A stretch of DNA of 40,581 bases from Spirochaetales bacterium (GTDB taxonomy: Bacteria > Spirochaetota > Spirochaetia > Sphaerochaetales > Sphaerochaetaceae). The notes under the pieces are model-generated. The model did not search any database, had not been told where the DNA came from, and saw nothing but the letters and a program-made list of their open reading frames with translations. Below are positions 21,846 through 29,093 of the stretch, one piece after another (position 1 is the stretch's first letter; every line of letters begins with the position of its first letter). A program made the translations under genes and the position numbers. Location: assembly GCA_022788185.1 (NCBI GenBank), contig JALEVV010000079.1:1-40581 (forward strand). Direction: 5' to 3'.

Positions 21846-22028
21846 TCAGTCTTCCAGCTTTTCCCTGGCCTCCTGAATCTCGCTTCTTCGCTCCTTGCAG
21901 AGTCTGCTTATCTCGGCAAGTGCCTTTCTTGCTCTTGTGGCGCTGGCTTTGATGCCTTTTTCCTCAAATCTCTTTGCTTCCGCGGCATAGACTTTGAACT
22001 GGTCTTCCAGCTGCTCGTGTAAGGTCAT
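21846..22028 (-). CDS. Small basic Hc1-like (histone H1-like) protein
   Basis: The 60-residue protein is highly charged and wholly helical. The segment KGIKASATRARKALAEISRLCKERRSEIQE resembles the N-terminal helical part of chlamydial Hc1-type histone H1-like proteins, where an A-x-R-x-R-K pattern precedes a long amphipathic helix. It lacks the Lys/Ala/Pro-rich DNA-binding tail of Hc1, so DNA binding is only suggested. A strong AAGGAGG site 8 nt before the ATG supports the start and good expression. A candidate -10 is TATACT (plus 22050-22055). It stands alone, convergent with valS. An alternative is a coiled-coil scaffold protein. Confidence 0.6.
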   Translation of the reverse strand: MTLHEQLEDQFKVYAAEAKRFEEKGIKASATRARKALAEISRLCKERRSEIQEAREKLED

Positions 22029-22199
22029 TTCGATTCCTCCTTCATTTGAAGTATACGTTTCATCCTAACACAAAAATGTGGGTAAGCAAGTAAAATCGTA
22101 AATAATCTGCAGAAAATTTAGTTAATAATTGAAAATAATCAAGAAATTAAGGTTTTTCGGAATTTTTGAACACAAAATGATAGTTTTCCATTGTGCATG

Positions 22200-22229
22200 A
22201 AAAAAACAGAAGGCGGCTTCAAAGCCGCC
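22200..22229 (-). terminator. Intrinsic terminator of the lon-trhP operon
   Basis: On the minus strand, GGCGGCT and AGCCGCC (plus arms 22212-22218 and 22223-22229, tetraloop) are followed by TCTGTTTTTTT, 7 nt after the U32 peptidase stop codon. The AT-rich stretch 22060-22195 between this and the Hc1-like gene shows no other structure that I can support. Confidence 0.85.
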
Positions 22230-22236
22230 CTGTATG

Positions 22237-23466
22237 TCATTTCACTTCCTTGACATCTGATTCCGCCCTGAGGATGTAACCCTTCTTCAGCGGAACTGAG
22301 GTATGCAGGAAGCCCTTCCTGCAGTGGTCGAGTTTTTCAATGCTCTCCCCGTTCTCATCGGTCAGGGTGAAGGAGTCATCCCTGATGAAGAGCATGTCGG
22401 GCCCGATGTACTCGAGGCTTTTGCCGACCCTGATCTGGTTTCTCACGTCAATGAGATACTTACCGTCTCCCAGCTCCTCCAGCACCGAGCCGAGGTACAT
22501 GTACTCCCTTCTGTAGCCGTAGCTGGTAGGACGGTTTATCGCACCGTCATCGCTGTCCCTTCCGTAGAAGAAGCCGGTAGCATATTCCCTGTGGGAAACG
22601 TTGAAGAGATCCTCCCTGTACTTCTCCCACTCGGGATCATGGTCGAGGGCCTTACGGTACGCTCTGGTAACGACTGCAACGTAGTAGATGCTCTTCATCC
22701 TTCCCTCGATCTTCAGGGAGGAAAGCCCTGCCTTTTCCAGATCGTCCAGATGGTCGATCATGCACAGGTCCTTGCTGGAGAGAATGGTGGTGTATCCGCT
22801 CTCGTCCTCCTCGATGGGGTAGTACGTTCCGGGACGTTCCTCCTCCTCAAGGGCATAGTGGAGCTTGTAGTTCCACCTGCAGGTATGGGAACAGTCCCCC
22901 TGGTTGGCACTCCTTCCCGTCAGGAACGAAGAGAGGAGGCAGCGGCCCGAGTAGCTCATGCACATCGCACCGTGGACGAACGCTTCAAGCTCCAGCTCGG
23001 GAACTGCATCCTTTATGCGCCTGATGTCATCGAGGGAGGCTTCACGCCCCAGGATGACGCGCTCAAATCCCATGTCTCTGTACATGCGGGCACTCTCGCT
23101 GTTGATGCAGCTTGCCTGAGTCGAGAGGTGAAGGGCCTTTTCCGGGAGGTACTTCCTGAAAAGGGGTACCAGCCCCAGATCGGTGATTATGAAGGCATCG
23201 AAGGGGCTGTCCTTAAGGGTGGGCAGAAGGGTTTTCGCATCCTGAATCTGATCCTCGGAAAAGAGGATGTTCATCGTGCAGTACAGCTTCTTACCCGTCT
23301 CTTGCCTGATCTTCCTCACTTCCTCAAGCTCATCTTCTGAGAAGTTTCCCGCATTCTTCCTGAGGGAGTATTTCGAGAGTCCCATGTAGCACGCATCGGC
23401 ACCGTAGTTGATCGCGGTCCTGAGCTTTGCTGCGTTTCCGGCAGGGGAGAGGAGTTCGATTGCCAT
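22237..23466 (-). CDS. U32-family peptidase-like protein, probable tRNA hydroxylation protein TrhP
   Basis: The 409-residue protein begins AIELLSPAGNAAKLRTAINYGADACYMG, a TIM-barrel start typical of U32 proteins. It has the family signature in LEAFVHGAMCMSYSGRCLLSS followed by QGDCSHTCRW, whose cysteines are conserved. A C-terminal beta domain (YLIDVRNQIRVGKSLEYIGPD) matches the YegQ/TrhP branch, which acts with prephenate in 5-hydroxyuridine formation at tRNA position 34. Older annotations call it a protease or collagenase. Its ATG overlaps the lon stop by one base (TGATG), so it is translated from the lon mRNA. A terminator follows. Confidence 0.88.
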   Translation of the reverse strand: MAIELLSPAGNAAKLRTAINYGADACYMGLSKYSLRKNAGNFSEDELEEVRKIRQETGKKLYCTMNILFSEDQIQDAKTLLPTLKDSPFDAFIITDLGLVPLFRKYLPEKALHLSTQASCINSESARMYRDMGFERVILGREASLDDIRRIKDAVPELELEAFVHGAMCMSYSGRCLLSSFLTGRSANQGDCSHTCRWNYKLHYALEEEERPGTYYPIEEDESGYTTILSSKDLCMIDHLDDLEKAGLSSLKIEGRMKSIYYVAVVTRAYRKALDHDPEWEKYREDLFNVSHREYATGFFYGRDSDDGAINRPTSYGYRREYMYLGSVLEELGDGKYLIDVRNQIRVGKSLEYIGPDMLFIRDDSFTLTDENGESIEKLDHCRKGFLHTSVPLKKGYILRAESDVKEVK

Positions 23467-25946
23467 CAGCTGCTCCTCTTCACGAGCTCCGCAAGAAGCT
23501 CCTTAAGGTCGTTGCTTTCGGCCTTTGCCTTCTCATCCTCAGCCTTCTGCTGCTCTTTTGCCCTGTACTCTTCCTCACTCATCCTGGTGTGGGTGTCATC
23601 GGGGAAGCTTATTGCAAGCACTTCCTGCATGTCCCTTACGGGGCGGAAGGTGATGCCGCTCTTCACTTCCTCTGAGAGCTTTTCAAGGTCATTGCGGTTT
23701 CCCCAGGGGATGATGATGGTGTCGATGCCGTTCCTTCTGGCTGCCAGGACCTTCTCCTTGAGACCTCCGATGGGCATTACCTGACCCGTGAGCGTCAGCT
23801 CACCGGTCATGGCAAGGCCGCTCTTCATCACCTGGTCGGTGAGCAGTGAGTAGAGTGCGACTGTGAGCGTTATGCCTGCCGACGGTCCGTCCTTCGGGGT
23901 TGCACCCTCAGGAATGTGGAGGTGAACGTTGTAGCGCTCGAAGAAGGAGTAGTCGATGTTCCTCCTGACGGCCTCCCTCTTGAGGTAGGTCCAGGCGATG
24001 CTTACCGATTCCTTCATGACGTCACCGAGCTGACCCGTGATTGAAAGCTCGCCCTTACCGGGGTAGTTCTCAGCCTCGATGAGCAGCGTGTCACCGCCCA
24101 TGCTGGTCCAGGCCAGACCGATGGAGGTTCCGACCTTGTCGGCCTTCTTGACCTCGTCATCGCTGAAGGGTGCCTTGCCCAGATACTTCACGATAAGGTC
24201 TTCACTGACAGTGACGGGGAACTCAAAGCCCTCCTCTGTGAGGGAGGCCCTTGCTATCTTCCTGTTGATTTTGTCCAGTGCCTTCTCGAAGTTCCTGACA
24301 CCTGCCTCCCTGGCATAGCCTTCGGCAATTCTCAGAAGGCTCTTTGCCGGATACTTCACGTCCTTCTTATCCAGGCCGTTCTTCTCCAGGCTTTTCGGCA
24401 GCAGGTACTTCTTTCCTATGTTCAGCTTCTCGTTGGACGTGTAGCCTGAAAGCTCTATGATCTCCATCCTGTCAAGCAGAGGGGAGGGGATCGTGTCGAG
24501 GGTGTTGGCCGTCACGATGAAGAGAACCTGGGAAATGTCGAAGGGCAGATCGAGATAGCGGTCACGGAAATCCTTGTTCTGCTCGGGATCGAGTGCCTCC
24601 AGGAGTGCCGATGCCGGATCTCCCTGATAGCTTTCGCCCATCTTGTCGATTTCATCGATGAGGAAGACGGGACTCTTGGTCTTCACGATCTTGAGACCCT
24701 GGATGATCTTGCCGGGGAGGGCACCCACATAGGTTCTTCTGTGACCCTTGATCTCGGCCTCATCCTTCATGCCTCCCACACTGAAGCGGTAGCACTTCCT
24801 GCCCATTGCCTTCGCGATCGAAAGACCGATACTGGTCTTTCCGACTCCGGGAGGGCCCACAAGGCAGATGATCGCACCCTTGGTGTCCTGCTTTCTCTTC
24901 CTGACAGCAAGGAACTCAAGCACGCGGTCCTTGACCTCCTCCATGCCGTAGTGCTCGGCATCGAGGATTCTCTTTGCCCTGGCCATGTCATAGTCCCTGA
25001 AGGGCTCGTCCTTCCATGGAAGGGCTGCGATTGTCTGAAGGTAATTGAGGGAAAGGGCATACTCGGGTGAGCTGGGCTCAAGGGTTGAGAAGCGGGCATA
25101 CTCGTTCTCGACCGTTTCCTTTGCCTCTCCCTTAAGGTTCAGCCTGTCCAGATCCTGCTTGAGCTTCTCCACCAGATCCGTCTTGCTCTGAACGATGCCC
25201 AGCTCCTTCTGGATCTGTCTCAGCTCCTCGCGCAGGAAGTAATCCCGCTGGTTCTTCTCGAGCTTTTTATTCACATGCTCCCTGATGGATCCCTGAATCT
25301 GGAGAATCCTCTTCTCCTCCTCGATGTGGAAGAGGATATCCTCAATCCTCTTTTTCACATCGAGCTCCTCCAGAATCTTCTGGAGCTTGGAGCCCTCAAT
25401 GGAGAGAATGGATGCCATGTAATCGGCAAACTTCGAGGGATCCTCGATGTTGACGAGGTTGAGTCTGTTCTCGTCACTGAGCATCGGGAGCCTGCCGCTG
25501 ATGGTCTTGAGCTCCTCCGTAAGGGAGCGGACCCAGGCCAGGATCCTTTCCCTGTCATAGGGCTTGTCCCTGAGATAAGTGACCTTTGCAACCGTGATGT
25601 TACCGTTCGTGTCAAAGGCCTCGACGCGGAAACGGTTCTGCGTCGCCACATAAAGATTCACTCCGCCGTCAGGGAGTTTAATTGATTTCAGTATCCTGCA
25701 CATCGTTCCGACAGTGTAAAATCTGTCTTCGGCTGTCAGGTTCTCCCCTTCGGCATCTGCCTTCTCAAGGAGTGTTCCTATTATACCGCCTCCCGCGATC
25801 GCCTGATTGACCGTGTCCATGTCCCTTTCGCCGGTAACCATTATCGGACAGAAGAGTCCGGGGAACATCGGCTTTACTGAAAGGGGAAGGATGAGCAGGG
25901 TGGTGGGCAGGACCTTGGGGTCCTGCAGAAATGTATCTAAATCCAT
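23466..25946 (-). CDS. lon: ATP-dependent protease Lon
   Basis: Lon is a cytoplasmic AAA+ protease that degrades misfolded and regulatory proteins. The 826-residue protein has the LAN substrate-binding domain (residues 14-210), a long helical linker, Walker A (GPPGVGKTSIG, near 359), Walker B (VFLIDEIDKMG) and the protease domain with the Ser-Lys dyad: PKDGPSAGITL near 690 and GGLKEKVLAA near 730. A charged tail (EEEYRAKEQQKAEDEKAKAE) extends beyond the usual end. AGAGGA lies 8 nt before the ATG. No HrcA CIRCE or HspR-type inverted repeat is visible upstream. It forms an operon with the U32 gene. Confidence 0.98.
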   Translation of the reverse strand: MDLDTFLQDPKVLPTTLLILPLSVKPMFPGLFCPIMVTGERDMDTVNQAIAGGGIIGTLLEKADAEGENLTAEDRFYTVGTMCRILKSIKLPDGGVNLYVATQNRFRVEAFDTNGNITVAKVTYLRDKPYDRERILAWVRSLTEELKTISGRLPMLSDENRLNLVNIEDPSKFADYMASILSIEGSKLQKILEELDVKKRIEDILFHIEEEKRILQIQGSIREHVNKKLEKNQRDYFLREELRQIQKELGIVQSKTDLVEKLKQDLDRLNLKGEAKETVENEYARFSTLEPSSPEYALSLNYLQTIAALPWKDEPFRDYDMARAKRILDAEHYGMEEVKDRVLEFLAVRKRKQDTKGAIICLVGPPGVGKTSIGLSIAKAMGRKCYRFSVGGMKDEAEIKGHRRTYVGALPGKIIQGLKIVKTKSPVFLIDEIDKMGESYQGDPASALLEALDPEQNKDFRDRYLDLPFDISQVLFIVTANTLDTIPSPLLDRMEIIELSGYTSNEKLNIGKKYLLPKSLEKNGLDKKDVKYPAKSLLRIAEGYAREAGVRNFEKALDKINRKIARASLTEEGFEFPVTVSEDLIVKYLGKAPFSDDEVKKADKVGTSIGLAWTSMGGDTLLIEAENYPGKGELSITGQLGDVMKESVSIAWTYLKREAVRRNIDYSFFERYNVHLHIPEGATPKDGPSAGITLTVALYSLLTDQVMKSGLAMTGELTLTGQVMPIGGLKEKVLAARRNGIDTIIIPWGNRNDLEKLSEEVKSGITFRPVRDMQEVLAISFPDDTHTRMSEEEYRAKEQQKAEDEKAKAESNDLKELLAELVKRSS

Positions 25947-26049
25947 TAATAATCCTCTGCTCTCAAAGATAAATGAATAATGTGTTTTAGACTAGTATGA
26001 GTATTGCCGATTTGAGGTGCTCCCGTGCCCGGGAAGGGTGTGAAAATAA

Positions 26050-26080
26050 TTGTTGCATTTTGTTGCATTAGTGCTATGAT
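26050..26080 (+). promoter_or_regulatory. Carbamate kinase promoter with tandem 10-bp repeat
   Basis: TTGTTGCATT occurs twice head to tail (26050-26059 and 26060-26069), one helical turn apart. The first copy supplies the -35 (TTGCAT, 26053-26058), 16 nt from TATGAT (26075-26080). Repeats in register with the helix over the -35 suggest a regulator site. No match to an ArgR box is claimed. Confidence 0.55.
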
Positions 26081-26097
26081 ATACCCAAGAGGTGATT

Positions 26098-27042
26098 ATG
26101 GATTCCAAATTGATCGTTATCGCTATCGGGGGAAATTCCCTGATCGAGGACAGTAAACATGTAACAGTCTCAGCCCAGTACGAGGCGGCAGCAAAGACCT
26201 GTCATCACATTGCGAGACTTGTCAGGGAAGGCCACAGGGTGGTCATCGCTCACGGCAACGGCCCCCAGGTCGGTTACATCCTCCGCAGGGCTGAATACGC
26301 AAAGGACATTCTTCACACAGTTCCCCTTGACAGCTGTGTCGCAGATACACAGGGCGCAATCGGATATCAGCTCCAGAGGGCCCTTGACAATGAATTCACC
26401 GCGCTCGGCCTTAAGGAGAGTGTCGCAACGGTCGTGACCCAGGTCGAGGTCGATCCCAATGATAAGTCCTTCCAGAACCCGACCAAGCCCATCGGCTCAT
26501 TCATGAGTGAGGAAGAGGCCCTTAAACATAAGGAGAAGGACGGCTGGAGCATCATGGAAGATGCGGGCCGCGGCTTCAGAAGAGTCGTTGCTTCCCCGAA
26601 GCCGAAGAAGATCATTGAACTCGATACCATCAGGACACTCCTGGACAACAACATCATAGTCATTGCTGCAGGCGGTGGCGGTATTCCCGTGGTCAGGGAT
26701 GAAAACGGTGCCCTTCAGGGCAAGGAAGCTGTAATCGACAAGGACCTTGCGGCAGCAATCCTGGCAAAAGACCTCCATGCCGATCTCTTCGTCATCTCGA
26801 CGGCAGTCGAGAAGGTCTGCCTCAACTACGGCAAGCCTGACCAGAAGGAGCTTTCAGAGGTACACGTCTCCGAGCTTGACACCTACATCGGTGAAGGTCA
26901 CTTCGCACCGGGCTCAATGCTTCCCAAGATCCAGGCGGTCAGGGACTTCGTCTCCTCCACCGGCGGCACCGGTCTCATCACCGATCCCGCCCACCTGTAC
27001 GATGCGCTCTATCACGGTGCGGGAACTAAGATCGTTTCCTGA
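26098..27042 (+). CDS. arcC: Carbamate kinase
   Basis: The enzyme makes ATP from carbamoyl phosphate and ADP, the energy-yielding step of arginine or agmatine fermentation. The 314-residue protein shows the family stretches IAIGGNSLI near the N-terminus, IAHGNGPQVGYI, PTKPIGSFM, AAGGGGIPVV and VIDKDLAAAILA, and GSMLPKIQAV near the C-terminus. GAGG (26089-26092) 5 nt before ATG 26098 supports this start; a GTG at 26092 is in frame but overlaps the ribosome site. Arginine deiminase and ornithine carbamoyltransferase genes are not adjacent. Its 3' end overlaps the convergent DUF4105 gene by 17 bp. Confidence 0.95.
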   Translation: MDSKLIVIAIGGNSLIEDSKHVTVSAQYEAAAKTCHHIARLVREGHRVVIAHGNGPQVGYILRRAEYAKDILHTVPLDSCVADTQGAIGYQLQRALDNEFTALGLKESVATVVTQVEVDPNDKSFQNPTKPIGSFMSEEEALKHKEKDGWSIMEDAGRGFRRVVASPKPKKIIELDTIRTLLDNNIIVIAAGGGGIPVVRDENGALQGKEAVIDKDLAAAILAKDLHADLFVISTAVEKVCLNYGKPDQKELSEVHVSELDTYIGEGHFAPGSMLPKIQAVRDFVSSTGGTGLITDPAHLYDALYHGAGTKIVS

Positions 27043-28270
27043 AGCCTGTGGCGTAAAGTGCCATTACAAAGAGAATCTGGGCCAGGTTGTCCTGATGAAG
27101 GGTGCCCATGAAAAGTCCCTTTGCCACCAGCAGGGCAAGGGAAAGACAGAAGAAAACCCTCAGCGAGGAGAGGCAGAGTGCTGCCTCTCTTCCTTTTTTC
27201 CCGAAGAGACAGCGAAGGGCTGAGCACAGTGGGATTATCAGAAGCGGGTTTACGATGACGATGTTCTCATTGAAATAGGTGACGTCGTGGTTCGAAAAGC
27301 ACATCATGAAGATGAGCACGAGTGAGAGCACTGTGAGGAAAGTGAGGATGAGCGACATGAGAAGGGCCCAGATCCTCCTGTGACATTTATAGGTATATAT
27401 AAGGAATGCCGCGGCAATGAGTCCCGCCACTGCCGATTCCGCCACGAGGTTTCCCTTACGGGCGCTCTCACTCCGGGTGCTTTCATGAAGGACTGAGCTC
27501 TCAGCTGAGGAGTACTCCATGATGGCCTTTTCCAGAACCTCCGGAAGGAAGCATGCTTCCCAGAGGGTAAGGGTGGTGTCCACTGACGGCCCCTGAAGGA
27601 AGTTGAGAGTCCAGTTCACCGGAAAGTTCCTGTACATGATTTCAGTGGTGAAATCCCTGTACGATCTTCCGGTGCTGATGCTTTCTGCCCAGGTGCGGAA
27701 AGCTCCGCCCGTGGCCGCATCGTAAATGTCCCTTATCCTGGTCGCGCAGTTATCCTCATAGTGGTGGTAGAGGTATGTGGAGTTCTCCGAAAGGGAGTTG
27801 TAGTTCAGGAAGTTTATCACATCCTTCTTTGCTTCCAGGGGGATCATGAGTTCGACCCGGGTGAGCTTCCTGTCCTCCCACTCGGCCTTTGAGAGGGAGT
27901 ATGAGGATGGGGATACCATGAGGCTGTAGTAGAGCCGGCCGAATATGAAGTCCATGTAGAAGGTGGGGGAGAAGGCAAATACGCCCCAGTCGAAGGTCTT
28001 TGAGATTCCGTATTTCTCATTTTCAACCGAAAGACCCGAGTGGCCGAACCAGGAGTATATCTCATCACCGGCCTCGGTGGTCTGGAGGAAGAAGCGGGTA
28101 TTTTCAAGAAAATCCCGCTCTCCCTCTTCGAAGGATGAGAAGGAGAATTTCCTGAGGTTGTCCTCGCTTTCGAATGTATCCTCGAGGCGCTGGCCGCTTA
28201 CTGAGGCGGCAGAAAGCGTCATTGTCAGGGTAAGGAAAAGAATCAGTGCTTTTATAATCCGGGAAGGCAT
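27026..28270 (-). CDS. DUF4105 membrane protein (Lnb-type N-terminal periplasmic domain)
   Basis: The 414-residue protein has a signal peptide (residues 1-25) and a periplasmic domain of about 240 residues matching DUF4105. The visible hallmarks are EIYSWFGHSGLSVEN near residue 70 and HHYEDNCATRIRDIYD near residue 170; the His and Cys may form a papain-like pair. Four or five membrane helices follow (about 280-410). The family is common in Bacteroidetes and spirochaetes, and its biochemical function is unknown to me. The start at 28270 has no Shine-Dalgarno site; a -10 TATATT ends 6 nt before the ATG. It is divergent from recO. Confidence 0.82.
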   Translation of the reverse strand: MPSRIIKALILFLTLTMTLSAASVSGQRLEDTFESEDNLRKFSFSSFEEGERDFLENTRFFLQTTEAGDEIYSWFGHSGLSVENEKYGISKTFDWGVFAFSPTFYMDFIFGRLYYSLMVSPSSYSLSKAEWEDRKLTRVELMIPLEAKKDVINFLNYNSLSENSTYLYHHYEDNCATRIRDIYDAATGGAFRTWAESISTGRSYRDFTTEIMYRNFPVNWTLNFLQGPSVDTTLTLWEACFLPEVLEKAIMEYSSAESSVLHESTRSESARKGNLVAESAVAGLIAAAFLIYTYKCHRRIWALLMSLILTFLTVLSLVLIFMMCFSNHDVTYFNENIVIVNPLLIIPLCSALRCLFGKKGREAALCLSSLRVFFCLSLALLVAKGLFMGTLHQDNLAQILFVMALYATGFRKRS

Positions 28271-28276
28271 ATGACC

Positions 28277-28327
28277 AATATATCATACTGATGCTCGGTT
28301 GACACTACGTAAAAAGGGAATTAAGTT
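28277..28327. promoter_or_regulatory. Overlapping divergent promoters of DUF4105 and recO
   Basis: For recO (plus): TTGACA (28299-28304), 17 nt, TAAGTT (28322-28327), then 6 nt to the ATG. For DUF4105 (minus): GTGTCA (28300-28305), 17 nt, TATATT (28277-28282), then 6 nt to the ATG. The two -35 boxes are the same bases read on opposite strands. Both transcripts would be leaderless. Confidence 0.6.
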
Positions 28328-28333
28328 GACATC

Positions 28334-29077
28334 ATGGAGCGAAGCGAGAAGATACCTGCCATTGTGATAAGAAGCGAAAGATTCCGGGAAAAGGACCGGA
28401 AGCTGACGCTGCTGTCCCCCACGGACGGGATCTTCGGCATGACGGTTTACGGAGCCCAGAAGTCAAGAAAGTGCGTGAAGGCAGCCCTCCTCACGGAAGC
28501 GCTCTTCACGGTCTACCACAACAGGGAAAGAAACCAGAGGAGCCTTACGGATCTGGATGTGATATCGGTCCACGATGAGGTGCTCTCATCCCTTGAGGGA
28601 ATCTTCACGTCATCCCTGATGTGCGAGCTGGCGCTTATGTACAAGGGGGAGTCGTATCAGGGCCTCTATGAACTCTTCACCTCAGTGCTGGACGAGCTTA
28701 CTGCTGAAAACTGGAGAGTCTCCGCCATCCAGTACATGATAAGGTATCTGATGCTTTCAGGCCTCTTTCCCGACCTTGAGACCTGTCCCGTGTGTTCCCG
28801 TCCTTACCGGGATGATGAGGTGCTTGGCTTCAGCGCATCATATTCTGTTCCATGCTGCCCGGAATGTGATACAATGAAAAACATCCTGATCCTTCCGCCC
28901 AATGCCAGGGCATACCTCAGGGATTCGGCACGGGTGAGCTTTGCCCGCGCCATAGGTTTCGGGATCAGCAGTACGCAGTCTTCGAGGATACTGAGATACA
29001 TGTTAAGGTATACCTCCCTCGCGCTTGGCTGTGAGCTCAAGGTTGCACAAAGCGCGCTATTAAACAGTATTTACTGA
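28334..29077 (+). CDS. recO: DNA repair protein RecO
   Basis: RecO works with RecF and RecR to load RecA on SSB-coated DNA. The 247-residue protein has an N-terminal OB fold (IPAIVIRSERFREKDRKLTLLS, with the GxxxYGAQKS stretch near residue 38), a helical middle and a zinc site formed by CPVC near residue 153 and CCPEC near residue 175. Its length is typical. ATG 28334 lies 6 nt after a -10 box and has no Shine-Dalgarno site. It is followed 16 nt later by recJ, another recombination gene, so the two are probably co-transcribed. Confidence 0.93.
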   Translation: MERSEKIPAIVIRSERFREKDRKLTLLSPTDGIFGMTVYGAQKSRKCVKAALLTEALFTVYHNRERNQRSLTDLDVISVHDEVLSSLEGIFTSSLMCELALMYKGESYQGLYELFTSVLDELTAENWRVSAIQYMIRYLMLSGLFPDLETCPVCSRPYRDDEVLGFSASYSVPCCPECDTMKNILILPPNARAYLRDSARVSFARAIGFGISSTQSSRILRYMLRYTSLALGCELKVAQSALLNSIY

Positions 29078-29093
29078 TAGGATATATAGATAG

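Noticed and set aside
22303-23340. 345-codon open frame on the plus strand inside the U32 peptidase gene
   Set aside because: It is an antisense shadow of a well-conserved gene on the minus strand, with no ribosome site and no recognisable product.
25947-26049. Heat-shock operator (CIRCE or HAIR) upstream of lon
   Set aside because: No TTAGCACTC-N9-GAGTGCTAA or CTTGAGT-N7-ACTCAAG repeat is present. Only a 5-bp GC-rich dyad (26021-26034) is visible.
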